The notes beneath the pieces were generated by a model. It saw only the letters and a list, made by a program, of their open reading frames with translations, had not been told where the DNA came from and ran no database searches. Below are positions 29,872-40,542 of a stretch of DNA of 64,000 nucleotides, piece after piece (the first letter of the stretch is position 1; each line of letters starts with the position of its first letter). This DNA is from an uncultured Bacteroides sp. (GTDB taxonomy: Bacteria > Bacteroidota > Bacteroidia > Bacteroidales > Bacteroidaceae). The stretch spans positions 62,001 to 126,000 of the forward strand of contig CANPJW010000002.1 of the NCBI GenBank assembly GCA_947574505.1. Direction: 5' to 3'. The translations under genes and the position numbers were made by a program.

Positions 29872-31021
29872 TATAAAGAGCTTTTTCTAGAAATTTCAAT
29901 GATTCATTTCTGAATCTCTCTATCTTATCAGATATTTCAGAAGTATAAGAAAGATCTTTATTATCGTCCACAGGCTCAGAATATATTTGTTTAAAACGTT
30001 CTGCTCCCAACAAATCCAACAAATCTGTCACGCGTGAATCCCGTCCTATTCTGTCATCCACAACAGATATGAATGGAACTTTGAAATTCAATGAGAATAT
30101 AGTCCCATGAAATGATGATGTTACCACAAAAGATGCATTGGCAAAATAACGTATAAAATCAACAGGAGATGCTGTATTAACCACCGTTGCACCATTTTTC
30201 CTCATATATTGGTCTATTTTACCATTCAAAACTATTATTCTACCTCCATACTGATGATGGCATTTTTTAATAATTTCAAAAATTTGCGGATATGGATTAT
30301 AAGTATAATCAAGTACGTAAACAATAAAATACTTACTACTGTCACTTACATTTAATTGCTTCAACCATTGTTCTTTTGTTAAAAGCATTGTAGGATCACA
30401 TACCAATGAAATTGTTTTTCCTGTAATTTTGGAAAGCAAACCAATAGTAGTTTTCTCTCTCACTGAAATTGAGGAATATTTCCCAAGTTCTGTTCTATAA
30501 TACTCAACAAATTGTTCTGGAATTTCGGCAACTGCCATACTGGCAGCAAAAGAGATACGCGGATTTCCATTACGTGCAAACCCACACATAAACGTTGTAT
30601 CATATCCTATATATGATGGATTCCATACTTGATCGCTACCTGTGAGATAAACATCATATAGGGGTGTGTTTTTGTCTATTTGATACCTATTCTTATAACT
30701 ATTTTTTGAAATTTTGAGATGATCACTTATAAATTTTAAGAACTTTCCACGACGTATATCTTCATCTGTTGGTTTGGAAGCACGCAATCGCCTTTTTATA
30801 GCATCAATAATACGTGACTTTAGAGGCAATATAACAGGCTGCCCATCACTTTGCTCCAAATACATAAAATGTTCAGAATTGGGAAATTTGTAGTCTATAA
30901 TCTCTGAACTATATCCCAAATTACCCACTGTTTGCTGAAGAGCATACGTTTGTAAGACCGAGCCAAAATTAAGCACTCGGTGCATTGTTATTATACCAAC
31001 AGTTATATTTCGTTTATTCAT
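29858..31021 (-). CDS. Polysaccharide pyruvyl transferase family protein
   Basis: VGIITMHRVLNFGSVLQTYALQQTV, LTGSDQVWNPSYIG, FVVTSSFHGTIFSLNF. Confidence 0.92.
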   Translation of the reverse strand: MNKRNITVGIITMHRVLNFGSVLQTYALQQTVGNLGYSSEIIDYKFPNSEHFMYLEQSDGQPVILPLKSRIIDAIKRRLRASKPTDEDIRRGKFLKFISDHLKISKNSYKNRYQIDKNTPLYDVYLTGSDQVWNPSYIGYDTTFMCGFARNGNPRISFAASMAVAEIPEQFVEYYRTELGKYSSISVREKTTIGLLSKITGKTISLVCDPTMLLTKEQWLKQLNVSDSSKYFIVYVLDYTYNPYPQIFEIIKKCHHQYGGRIIVLNGKIDQYMRKNGATVVNTASPVDFIRYFANASFVVTSSFHGTIFSLNFKVPFISVVDDRIGRDSRVTDLLDLLGAERFKQIYSEPVDDNKDLSYTSEISDKIERFRNESLKFLEKALYNATI

Positions 31022-32181
31022 TTTTTTAAAAGAGTTCGAATATAAAAAACAGGAATGAGCAATTGAGGAACCAATCGATTAATCATATCAATACATTTTA
31101 TACTTAATGGGGTACGAAGCAAAAACAAATCAATATAATAAAGGTAAGTCTTTTTAGGTGATTTTTTCATTTGTCCTTCTGTTACCACCTCATATGGTTC
31201 TTCAACTAATTCAATAGAAGTCATTTCATTAAGGATTCGATCTCCCTTTGGGGTTAAAGCCAAAACTCCATTAACACCTGTATTATTTTTCTCATATTTT
31301 GTTCCCCACAAGTCACCTATGCGAATATCAGATGCTGAGGATGCCATTTTGTATTTACAATGAGAGTAACAAGCCTTCCCCAAACAATTATTAAGTAGAA
31401 ACATCTTGTAAAACAGATCTCCTTTACTAAGATTAGACTCATATTGCATTGGAAAATTACTGCCAGTTGCTTCTATATTCTCGGCCATTATTACCCACGA
31501 ATCGTGCCAACCATATTTTTTACTTCTCCAAGAGACATTACTTGGTTTTCCAATTTGTCTCTGAATACCTTTAAGATACTTACGCCACATTAAATTTGAT
31601 GGCACTCCATGACAGAAAAAATCCATAAGAATGAAGTTATCCTCAATTCTTAAACGACGAATATATCTACGGATAGAATCTATTTGACAAGGAGTTCCAG
31701 TTATAAAATATTTTGATTTGCGATCTAATTTACGAAACCCCTCAATTGTAAAGCTCTGAAGATACTTAGAGCATTTACTCTCTTGTAATTCAAAAACAGT
31801 ATTTGCAATATAATGTTCTACTATACCTTTTTTAGCATTGTATCTGGCACAGCAGGCTTTGTATCCATTTTCCACCAAGTACTTTGCTAGTTCATAACCT
31901 ATACCACCCGATGAACATGTGTGTGTCACCTCGGGATTCTGACTCCAACCAGCATACGATTTAACTTCAAACTCATCTGTTTTAATAACATCATTGGAAT
32001 TATAAGCACATACGTCAAGACACAATCCACATGATGTACATTTATCCATTTCTATTATGTACGGACTATAGAATCCATTTCTATTCAAGCGAATATTTAT
32101 TATGTTCTGTGGACATACTTTGGAACACACGCCACATCCATAACAAAAGTACATCTCTGATATATTATTTTTTTTATTCAT
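31018..32181 (-). CDS. Coenzyme F420 hydrogenase/dehydrogenase beta-subunit family, 4Fe-4S
   Basis: CYGCGVCSKVCPQNII, CTSCGLCLDVCAYN; GTPCQIDSIRRYIRR. Confidence 0.9.
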   Translation of the reverse strand: MNKKNNISEMYFCYGCGVCSKVCPQNIINIRLNRNGFYSPYIIEMDKCTSCGLCLDVCAYNSNDVIKTDEFEVKSYAGWSQNPEVTHTCSSGGIGYELAKYLVENGYKACCARYNAKKGIVEHYIANTVFELQESKCSKYLQSFTIEGFRKLDRKSKYFITGTPCQIDSIRRYIRRLRIEDNFILMDFFCHGVPSNLMWRKYLKGIQRQIGKPSNVSWRSKKYGWHDSWVIMAENIEATGSNFPMQYESNLSKGDLFYKMFLLNNCLGKACYSHCKYKMASSASDIRIGDLWGTKYEKNNTGVNGVLALTPKGDRILNEMTSIELVEEPYEVVTEGQMKKSPKKTYLYYIDLFLLRTPLSIKCIDMINRLVPQLLIPVFYIRTLLKK

Positions 32182-33716
32182 GCGTTATGAAATTTATTTA
32201 TGAACTTCATAATGTATTCCTTGATCCACATACGTTCTCTACCATTTAATCCAAATATATAAATTGAAAGAATAACACAAAAGACAGATCCCGGAACTAA
32301 TACAAAGAATCTCAACAATGAAGGAGACCAAAAATGAGCTATTATCAATGGAACTATCCATGAAAATATTGATACTTTTAAGCATGGAATCAGCACTTCA
32401 GTTATAAATACTCTCCATTGATAAGTTGTCAAAGCCGAAAGTGCCTTAAATCTAAGTACTATAGTACTAAAATATATTATTATAAATATTGGATACGAAA
32501 ACCATACAGGAAAACCTAATTTATAACATACCCATGTCAAAGGAAATACTAAAGAAGTGAAAATTGTTACATCTATGGCATAACGCTTTATATTTCCTGT
32601 TGCCTGTATGAGTTTTAATAAAGTATTGCTTGATTGTAACGCAAGTGACTCGAACATTGAAAGTTGTACAAACAACACTACCATTGGAGGTACCTCAACT
32701 AACCATAAATGCAACAAAGTATCAGTCTCTATACAAACAGGCACTAAAAAGATGAACATGAGATACCATGTATATTTTGCCCCCTTATTTACTATTGAAT
32801 AACAATAATCATAGTTACCCGCCGCATAAGATTTTGTTATTTGGGGACTAAATGCTGTTGTGAAATTAGACACAAAACCTTGTATAGCTCCATTCACAGT
32901 TGTAGCAATACCTCTTGTTGCATTAAATGCCACACCAAAGAATATGTTAATAAGCATATTAACTCCTTGAGTATTTAGCATCCAAGTTGTATTACTAAGA
33001 AGATTCCAACCAGAATATCCCGCCATTTCCTTAAACAATTTTCCATCTATTCTCCATTGATATTTCACCTCTTCAAACTTTCTGAAACAGAATATGGCAT
33101 ATATTATATTAGTGAGTATAGATGCACTTGTCCAAAGAATTGAGAATAAAATAAGCCTGTCCCCCCCATAATTACGTATCAGAAAACATACTCCCAATTT
33201 TATCGCTACTTCCAAAATACTCATATAAGCATAAACATCCATATGCTCATGGGCTATAATTAAAGAATTGAAAGGTACAGATACTAATATAACAAATGTA
33301 GAAACAATGGAACACTGTAATACCCAATTTGCAGCATATATACGCCCCTCAGGAATGTCTGCTGCTGTATTGAGAAACCACACACCTACTATTTCAAGAA
33401 CAACAACAGCTATAATACCCATTACAATCTGTACGTTAGTAACAGTAGCAAAAACATTTCTCATCTTTTCCAACACACCTTCACCAAGAGAATAGGTAAG
33501 ATAGCGACTAGATGAAGCAGCCATAGTACCTGTTATTAGTGCAGAAAAGCTTACAATTCCTCCAACGACATTATTAATACCATAATTATCAACGCCCAAC
33601 GCATTGAGCATTACCCGACTAGTGTACAACCCCACAACCATCGTAATGAATGTACGGATGTATAGTAGCATCGTATTTTTAGCTATTCGTTTATTATTCG
33701 CTGAGGTATCTGACAT
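32178..33716 (-). CDS. Polysaccharide flippase (Wzx/MATE-like)
   Basis: ~12 TM helices; RIAKNTMLLYIRTFITMVVGLYTSRVMLNALGVDNYGINNVVGGIV. Confidence 0.9.
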   Translation of the reverse strand: MSDTSANNKRIAKNTMLLYIRTFITMVVGLYTSRVMLNALGVDNYGINNVVGGIVSFSALITGTMAASSSRYLTYSLGEGVLEKMRNVFATVTNVQIVMGIIAVVVLEIVGVWFLNTAADIPEGRIYAANWVLQCSIVSTFVILVSVPFNSLIIAHEHMDVYAYMSILEVAIKLGVCFLIRNYGGDRLILFSILWTSASILTNIIYAIFCFRKFEEVKYQWRIDGKLFKEMAGYSGWNLLSNTTWMLNTQGVNMLINIFFGVAFNATRGIATTVNGAIQGFVSNFTTAFSPQITKSYAAGNYDYCYSIVNKGAKYTWYLMFIFLVPVCIETDTLLHLWLVEVPPMVVLFVQLSMFESLALQSSNTLLKLIQATGNIKRYAIDVTIFTSLVFPLTWVCYKLGFPVWFSYPIFIIIYFSTIVLRFKALSALTTYQWRVFITEVLIPCLKVSIFSWIVPLIIAHFWSPSLLRFFVLVPGSVFCVILSIYIFGLNGRERMWIKEYIMKFINKFHNA

Positions 33717-33752
33717 TAAAAAAGCAAAGCATATTAGAATGTAACAAACTAT

Positions 33753-34937
33753 TTACCTCTTTCTCCACACCATCTTATTAACCACACCAGTGTAGCTTTG
33801 AATAATCTTCACCACCTTGTTGGCAACATCCTCAACATACACAGGTACAGGTATCCCGTTATCACCCTCGGCATTCATAGCAATGGCAGTATCAACAGCC
33901 TGAAGGAGAGATTTTTCGTCTATGCCCGCAAGGATAAAACCAGCCTTGTCCAACGATTCGGGACGTTCGGTACTGGTGCGGATACAGACTGCCGGAAAAG
34001 GATGTCCCACACTGGTGAAGAAACTGCTTTCCTCGGGCAGGGTACCCGAATCACTGATTACAGCAGCAGCATTCATCTGCAGGCAGTTGTAGTCATGAAA
34101 ACCGAGAGGTTCGTGGCGAATTACACGTTTATCCAACTGGAACCCGCTCTTCTCGATACGGTTGCGTGAACGGGGATGACAGCTATAAAGAATAGGCATG
34201 TCATACTTTTCAGCTATGGCATTGATAGCATTGAACAGTGAAAGAAAATTCTCCTCTGTATCTATGTTCTCCTCGCGATGAGCACTGAGCAGGATGTATT
34301 TGCCCTTCTCCAAACCGAGACGTTGATGAATGTCGCTGGCTTCTATGTCAGCAAGATTGGCATGCAATACCTCAGCCATGGGACTACCGGTAACATAGGT
34401 GCGTTCTTTGGGAAGACCGCACTCGTGAAGGTATCTTCTTGCATGCTCGCTGTATGCCAGATTCACATCACTGATGATATCGACAATACGTCGGTTGGTC
34501 TCCTCAGGCAAACATTCATCCTTACAACGGTTACCTGCCTCCATGTGGAAGATGGGAATATGAAGACGTTTTGCTGCGATAGCACTCAAACAAGAGTTGG
34601 TATCACCCAGGATGAGTAACGCATCAGGCTTGATTACATTCATTAATTTGTAGGAGCAGTTGATAATATTACCAACTGTTGAACCCAAGTCGTCACCTAC
34701 GGCATCCATATAAACCTCAGGGTCGGCTAATTTCAAATCCTTGAAAAATACCCCGTTGAGGTTATAGTCATAGTTCTGACCGGTATGCGCCAAAACTGTA
34801 TCAAAGTATTTGCGACACTTGGTGATAACTGCCGCAAGACGAATAATCTCAGGCCTTGTACCTACTATGATAAGAAGTTTCAGTTTGCCGTTATCCGCAA
34901 ACTTTACGTCACTATAATCTGTTTTAATATCTGCCAT
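33753..34937 (-). CDS. UDP-N-acetylglucosamine 2-epimerase family (FnlC/CapG-like)
   Basis: LLIIVGTRPEIIRLAAVI, HTGQNYDYNLNGVFF; follows FnlA/FnlB-like genes. Confidence 0.9.
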   Translation of the reverse strand: MADIKTDYSDVKFADNGKLKLLIIVGTRPEIIRLAAVITKCRKYFDTVLAHTGQNYDYNLNGVFFKDLKLADPEVYMDAVGDDLGSTVGNIINCSYKLMNVIKPDALLILGDTNSCLSAIAAKRLHIPIFHMEAGNRCKDECLPEETNRRIVDIISDVNLAYSEHARRYLHECGLPKERTYVTGSPMAEVLHANLADIEASDIHQRLGLEKGKYILLSAHREENIDTEENFLSLFNAINAIAEKYDMPILYSCHPRSRNRIEKSGFQLDKRVIRHEPLGFHDYNCLQMNAAAVISDSGTLPEESSFFTSVGHPFPAVCIRTSTERPESLDKAGFILAGIDEKSLLQAVDTAIAMNAEGDNGIPVPVYVEDVANKVVKIIQSYTGVVNKMVWRKR

Positions 34938-34944
34938 AATGTAT

Positions 34945-36147
34945 TTATTCTACGGGTAAGAAATAAGTGTCCGGACAATTGGAGTCAAATGCCTCGTTGG
35001 CCCACATGAGTGTCACCAGTTCACAAGTATCAGAGAGGTTTATGATATTGTGAGTATAGCCGGGCAACATGTGTACAGCTTCTATCTTATCACCGCTAAC
35101 CTCAAAGTTCAACACTTCGTCAGTATCTATCCGGCGTTGCTGAATAAGAGCCCTGCCCGATACGACAATAAAGAACTCCCATTTTGTATGATGCCAATGC
35201 TGCCCCTTGGTAATACCGGGTTTACTGATGTTCACACTAAACTGGCCGCAGTTAACTGTCTTCAACAACTCGGTGAAACTGCCACGGTCATCCACGTTCA
35301 TCTTCAACGGAAAGATTACCTTTTCTTTGGGTAAATAGCTAAGGAAGGTACTGTAAAGCTTCTTGGCGAATGAATTCTCGGGAATCTCGGGCATTACCAA
35401 TGTTTGGGGCTGCGCCTTAAAGGATTCGAGTAACGAAACGATTTCACCAAGGGTTGCTTTGTGGGTGACAGGCACAGCACAGTAGCGCCCGTCAGCATTA
35501 AGGACAGTCTCCACACCGTCAAACTCACAATGATGTTCTTCACCTTGCAAAGCATTTATCATTTCTTTTACAAGGTCATCGATATAAAGAAGTTCAAGCT
35601 CTACACCGGGATCATTAACCTGTATGGCAAGGTCGTTGGCGATGTTGTTGCAGAATGTGGCAACCGCACTGTTATAATTGGGACGACACCATTTGCCAAA
35701 GAGATTCGGGAAACGATATACCAATACTCTGGCACCTGTTTCTCTACCATATTCAAAGAACAGTTCCTCACCCGCCAACTTGCTCTTACCGTAATCGCTG
35801 GTACCATAACGGCCAATCAGGGTTGCCTGGATGCTACTTGACAACATCACGGGGCAAGTGTTCTTGTGAGTCTTCAAACAGTCGAGCAATATTGATGCAA
35901 AGCCGAAGTTGCCGCTCATAAACTCGCTATTCTCCTTAGGGCGGTTTACACCTGCCAAATTGAAAACGAAGTCACAGTCAGAACAATAGGCATCCAATTC
36001 CTCCAGATTACTGTCTATATCATATTCATAAACAGCATCAATAACAAGACCGCCATAACAGCGGGCCTTTCCTTCCTTTATATTGTTGAGCTCGGCACAA
36101 AGATTTTTTCCTACGAAACCTTTGGCACCTGTTACAAGTATCTTCAT
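34945..36147 (-). CDS. FnlB/CapF-like reductase with C-terminal cupin
   Basis: MKILVTGAKGFVGKNLCAEL; C-terminal KGQHWHHTKWEFFIVVSGRALIQQRRI. Confidence 0.9.
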   Translation of the reverse strand: MKILVTGAKGFVGKNLCAELNNIKEGKARCYGGLVIDAVYEYDIDSNLEELDAYCSDCDFVFNLAGVNRPKENSEFMSGNFGFASILLDCLKTHKNTCPVMLSSSIQATLIGRYGTSDYGKSKLAGEELFFEYGRETGARVLVYRFPNLFGKWCRPNYNSAVATFCNNIANDLAIQVNDPGVELELLYIDDLVKEMINALQGEEHHCEFDGVETVLNADGRYCAVPVTHKATLGEIVSLLESFKAQPQTLVMPEIPENSFAKKLYSTFLSYLPKEKVIFPLKMNVDDRGSFTELLKTVNCGQFSVNISKPGITKGQHWHHTKWEFFIVVSGRALIQQRRIDTDEVLNFEVSGDKIEAVHMLPGYTHNIINLSDTCELVTLMWANEAFDSNCPDTYFLPVE

Positions 36148-37238
36148 TATTCGGAACGAATTTCTTTTGACTTTGCACGCTCTATTAAACCGAGATCTTC
36201 CTGGATGAAACGCAAGCGCATAAGCTGTTCCTTCATCCCCTCAATATCCAGACGTGCGGTATTGTGCGAGTGGTAATCCTCAATTGCTGAAACTTTCTCA
36301 TTACCCTCCACAAAGAACTTGTCATAGTTGAGGTCACGACTGTCGCAAGGAATACGGTAGTAGTTGCCGCAATCAATAGCTTTTGCCATTTCCTCACGAG
36401 TAACCAAAGTCTCATAGAGTTTCTCACCGTGACGAGTCCCAATGACCTTAACCTCGGTTTCACCGTATTTAGGATCAATCCTGGAATAAATCTGCTTCAA
36501 AGCTTCGGCAAGCACATCCAATGTGGCGGCAGGAGCCTTCTGTACGAAAAGGTCACCATTATGACCATGGGTAAAGGCATAGATTACGAGATCTACCGCA
36601 TCATCCAAAGTCATCATGAAACGGGTCATATTGGGATCTGTAATAGTTATGGATTTACCCAACATGATTTGTTCCACCCACAAAGGAATAACCGAACCAC
36701 GTGATGCCATTACATTACCATAACGGGTACAACAGATAGTCGTCTGAGCACCTTCACCTAATTCCCGTCCCTTCGCAATAGCTACCTTTTCCATCAAAGC
36801 TTTGGAGATCCCCATGGCATTGATGGGATAAGCCGCCTTGTCAGTAGAAAGAACGACTACATTCTTTACGCCGTGGTCAATGGCTGAAAGTAGCACATTG
36901 CTTGTACCCATCACATTGGTCATGGCCGCTTCCATAGGGAAGAATTCGCAGGAAGGCACCTGTTTCAAAGCGGCGGCTGCAAACACATAGTCCACCCCAC
37001 GCATCGCAACATCAACAGACTCACGGTTACGAACATTTCCAATATAAAACTTTACCTTTGATGCCTGTTCAGGATGCTGTGCCTGAAGATGGTGACGCAT
37101 ATCATCCTGTTTCTTTTCATCACGTGAAAAAATACGGATTTCCTTTATATCACTTGTGAGAAAACGACGGAGTACGGCATTACCGAATGAGCCTGTACCA
37201 CCTGTGATTAACAGGACTTTGTCTTTAAACACTGACAT
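36147..37238 (-). CDS. FnlA/CapE-like UDP-GlcNAc 4,6-dehydratase/5-epimerase
   Basis: KVLLITGGTGSFGNAVLRRFL, VFAAAALKQVPSCEFFPMEA. Confidence 0.92.
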   Translation of the reverse strand: MSVFKDKVLLITGGTGSFGNAVLRRFLTSDIKEIRIFSRDEKKQDDMRHHLQAQHPEQASKVKFYIGNVRNRESVDVAMRGVDYVFAAAALKQVPSCEFFPMEAAMTNVMGTSNVLLSAIDHGVKNVVVLSTDKAAYPINAMGISKALMEKVAIAKGRELGEGAQTTICCTRYGNVMASRGSVIPLWVEQIMLGKSITITDPNMTRFMMTLDDAVDLVIYAFTHGHNGDLFVQKAPAATLDVLAEALKQIYSRIDPKYGETEVKVIGTRHGEKLYETLVTREEMAKAIDCGNYYRIPCDSRDLNYDKFFVEGNEKVSAIEDYHSHNTARLDIEGMKEQLMRLRFIQEDLGLIERAKSKEIRSE

Positions 37239-37262
37239 ATCTTTGATATTATTATTGATTAA

Positions 37263-39686
37263 TTAGCCTTGTCTTTTTACTTTATGTTCCCCATACCCGT
37301 AGCCATAACCATAACGTTTACCATAGCCATAATACTTGCCATATTTACCATAACCATAGTAATAGCCGTATTTCTTCTTCTGAAGATCCAAACCATTGAT
37401 GGCAATACAGAGATTAGGCAATTTATTATTTTCAGCGAGTTCATTGATCAAAGTAAACTCAGCCTTACGGGTGTAATCAGCACGGCATACATAAACAGAT
37501 AAATCCGCTACACGTCCTATGAGCAAAGTATCTGTCACCATACCTACAGGAGCAGTATCCAATATCACATAGTCAAAATTCTTCTTCAGTATTTCAACAG
37601 CCTTCTCCAATCCGTCACGAGCCAACAACTCTGTCGGATTAGGCGGAACGGTTCCACCGGGAAGAATATATAAGTTCTTGTTTATATCAGAAGCCTGTAC
37701 CAAATCCATCAGATTCGTTGTCGGATTAGTCAAAAACTGGGTAATACCATGCTCCTTTTTAGGGATATTAAATACTTTATTCAACCCCGGTTTACGAATA
37801 TCAAGACCAACTATTACAACTTTCTTCCCTAATAAGGAAAGACTGATAGCCAAATTGGCGGATATAAAGGACTTGCCTTCACCACTAATGGTAGAAGTCA
37901 CCAAAATTACATTCTTGCCATTTTCAAGCATAAACTGAAGATTGGTACGGACATTACGGAAAGTCTCGCTCATTAAATTATTCTGATTCTCAAATACAGC
38001 AATAGAACCGTTTTTCTCATCGGCTAACGGGACATCACCGATAACAGGGAGCGAAGTCAGTTTTTCAATATCTGCACGGCCTTCTATTTTAAATTTGGTC
38101 AGACCAATCAGATAAATGATACCTACCGGAATACCTATTCCGAATACCAAAGCCGCAAGATAAATCGTCATCCGCTTTGGGGAAATCGGAGCACCGTCTG
38201 CCTGTGCCTCGTCAATAATCTTGGCATTATTGGCTATGGCAGCTAGTACAATGGCATTCTCCTCACGCTTCTGAAGCAACATGAGGTAAAGCCCTGCCTT
38301 GATTTCCTGTTGGCGAGCAATACTCACAAACTGACGTTCCTGAGTGGGCGCGTCACTAATACGACGGGAATAACGACTCGCTTCACGGGCCAAATCAGCC
38401 CTAGTAATCTCAAGACCTTTCAGCGTTGCATCCAAGGTGGTTTGTATATTACCACGCATCGCACGGATACTGGCATTAAGATTTACAATTGCTGGATTAC
38501 TTTCCGTTGATGTACGCAACAGACGGTTACGCTCAGCCACCATTTCATTATACCGGTCAATTGCACCTGCTACACCAGCATCCTGTAAACCGACATTTGC
38601 AGGCAACACCTCATATTCAGTACCTTGCAGATATCTTTGCAGGTCCGTGACAAGATTAATCTGAGTCTGATTTTCCACACGTTTCTTCTCATATTCCGCA
38701 TTGCCGGTCAAGGCTATCTGGGCTTCACTTGTCAAATCCGTAATACCTGCGCTACGCTTAAAATTCTCCAAATCCCGCTCTGTACTACCTAGTTCTTTTG
38801 AGATGATACCTATACGTTCGTCGATAAACTCTGCCGTTCTCTGAGCCACCTCATTCTTGTCATTGTTGGCATTGATATTATACATTTCAAGCAACTTGTC
38901 TATATAGTCCTTACCACGTTGGGTACTGGAATTTTTAAGTGAAACGGTCACTACGGTAGTAGCTTTCGAAGTAGGAGTTATTAACAAGGAACCAGCGTAT
39001 CCCTCCGCAACAGAAAAAGGTCTGTTAATATAAGCAGTAATATGACGTTCTTTTGTTACACTCTCCGGACGAAGTGATGACAAGGTATCATTATTTGCAA
39101 AAAAAGCAACCGTACCTTCATCGGTAGGGAGTACGGCAGGCAATTTCTCAAAACGTTTCCGGTACTCCTTTTTTCCAACCCAGATCTGTACATCCATCAC
39201 GCCGGAAGGTTGCAAGGACATACCTACTTCCATTGTATGAGGAAGTTTATCCGCTTCCTGTGGAGTCAGGCTTACCAGAACTGGAGAAGTACGATACAGT
39301 TCCTTTTTTGGAAACCTGTCTTCGTCCATATAAGTCACGAACAATCCAAGAGAGCTGACCACCTCTCTCGCCAATGTCCTTGAACTTAGTACTTCAATCT
39401 CATTTTCTATATTACTTGATGAAGAGACAAAGCCGTTCATCCCCATCTTTTCCAGTTCGGAAGACATATTCGCACCACCACCTTTCTTTTCATCCTTGAT
39501 CAGGACTGTGGCAGAAACATTATATACAGGTGTTGTCAGATGTAGATACCCCCATGCAACAGCAACACAAACTATTACTGAAACAACGAACCACGGCCAA
39601 TGAATCAGATAACGGAAAAGGATTTCCTGAATATTGATCTGTTCTTCGGATTGTATCTTCGTTCTTTCTTTTCTTTCCTCAATCAT
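37263..39686 (-). CDS. Wzc-like polysaccharide co-polymerase with BY-kinase domain and Tyr/Gly-rich tail
   Basis: Wzz-like N-terminus; VILVTSTISGEGKSFISANLAISLSLLGKKVVIVGLDIRKPGL; tail KKYGYYYGYGKYGKYYGYGKRYGYGYGYGEHKVKRQG. Confidence 0.94.
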   Translation of the reverse strand: MIEERKERTKIQSEEQINIQEILFRYLIHWPWFVVSVIVCVAVAWGYLHLTTPVYNVSATVLIKDEKKGGGANMSSELEKMGMNGFVSSSSNIENEIEVLSSRTLAREVVSSLGLFVTYMDEDRFPKKELYRTSPVLVSLTPQEADKLPHTMEVGMSLQPSGVMDVQIWVGKKEYRKRFEKLPAVLPTDEGTVAFFANNDTLSSLRPESVTKERHITAYINRPFSVAEGYAGSLLITPTSKATTVVTVSLKNSSTQRGKDYIDKLLEMYNINANNDKNEVAQRTAEFIDERIGIISKELGSTERDLENFKRSAGITDLTSEAQIALTGNAEYEKKRVENQTQINLVTDLQRYLQGTEYEVLPANVGLQDAGVAGAIDRYNEMVAERNRLLRTSTESNPAIVNLNASIRAMRGNIQTTLDATLKGLEITRADLAREASRYSRRISDAPTQERQFVSIARQQEIKAGLYLMLLQKREENAIVLAAIANNAKIIDEAQADGAPISPKRMTIYLAALVFGIGIPVGIIYLIGLTKFKIEGRADIEKLTSLPVIGDVPLADEKNGSIAVFENQNNLMSETFRNVRTNLQFMLENGKNVILVTSTISGEGKSFISANLAISLSLLGKKVVIVGLDIRKPGLNKVFNIPKKEHGITQFLTNPTTNLMDLVQASDINKNLYILPGGTVPPNPTELLARDGLEKAVEILKKNFDYVILDTAPVGMVTDTLLIGRVADLSVYVCRADYTRKAEFTLINELAENNKLPNLCIAINGLDLQKKKYGYYYGYGKYGKYYGYGKRYGYGYGYGEHKVKRQG

Positions 39687-39695
39687 ATGATGTTA

Positions 39696-40529
39696 TTATC
39701 TGAAGATTGTTACTAATAAACTCGCTAATGAAATCAAGATAGATGTAGCGGAGAACCAAATACTCGTACTGCTACTGATATCCGAATTACGAGCCTTCGC
39801 TTTGTTCGGAGTCACATATACAATATCGTTCTGCTGCAACCAATAGTAAGGAGAAAGAAGAGTTTCGGCCTTATTCAAATCCAATGTTATAATCTGTTGT
39901 TTACCGTCAGCACCTTCACGAATCAGTTTTACATTGTCACGAATTCCATAAATAGTCATGTCACCCGCCATGGCCAAGGCCTCCAACAGATTCACTTTTT
40001 CATTGCTGATAGTAAATGTACCAGGACTAGCGACTTCTCCTAACACGGAGATTTTATAGTTGACCATACGGGCGGTAACAAGCGGTGTTTCTTTGATATA
40101 AGGTTTCAGTTTCTCCACTATCATTTGCTCCACCTCCTTTTTGGTCAGCCCCCCAACTTTCAATATCCCCAATACAGGAAAATTGATATTACCCTCATTA
40201 TCTACCAGATAAGTCTGTTGGGAGGATTGAGAAGTTCCCTGTGAGTTCCCGGAAGTCAAACCAACGGAACCAACCACTCCCAGGTTGAAAGGAGCTGCCA
40301 ATTCAGGGTTCGTACATGACACCATGATAGTAAGCTGATCCTTAGGCATTATCCTGGCATCATACAGAGTTTCCTGTTGGGCAACCTGTCCCACAACTTC
40401 AGAGTCCTGCAGATAGGGGACTTTCTTGTATGACTGGCAGGAAGCAAGCAGAAAGAGTACAAACAGGCAGGAAAGTATTCCACCGACTTTTTTCTGCATA
40501 CTTGCAGCAATGCAAAATGAATTGTTCAT
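39696..40529 (-). CDS. Polysaccharide export lipoprotein (Wza-like)
   Basis: LFLLASCQSYKKVPYLQDSEVV lipobox; poly_export and SLBB-like segments; start set at MNNSF. Confidence 0.9.
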   Translation of the reverse strand: MNNSFCIAASMQKKVGGILSCLFVLFLLASCQSYKKVPYLQDSEVVGQVAQQETLYDARIMPKDQLTIMVSCTNPELAAPFNLGVVGSVGLTSGNSQGTSQSSQQTYLVDNEGNINFPVLGILKVGGLTKKEVEQMIVEKLKPYIKETPLVTARMVNYKISVLGEVASPGTFTISNEKVNLLEALAMAGDMTIYGIRDNVKLIREGADGKQQIITLDLNKAETLLSPYYWLQQNDIVYVTPNKAKARNSDISSSTSIWFSATSILISLASLLVTIFR

Positions 40530-40542
40530 AATATATTCTAGT

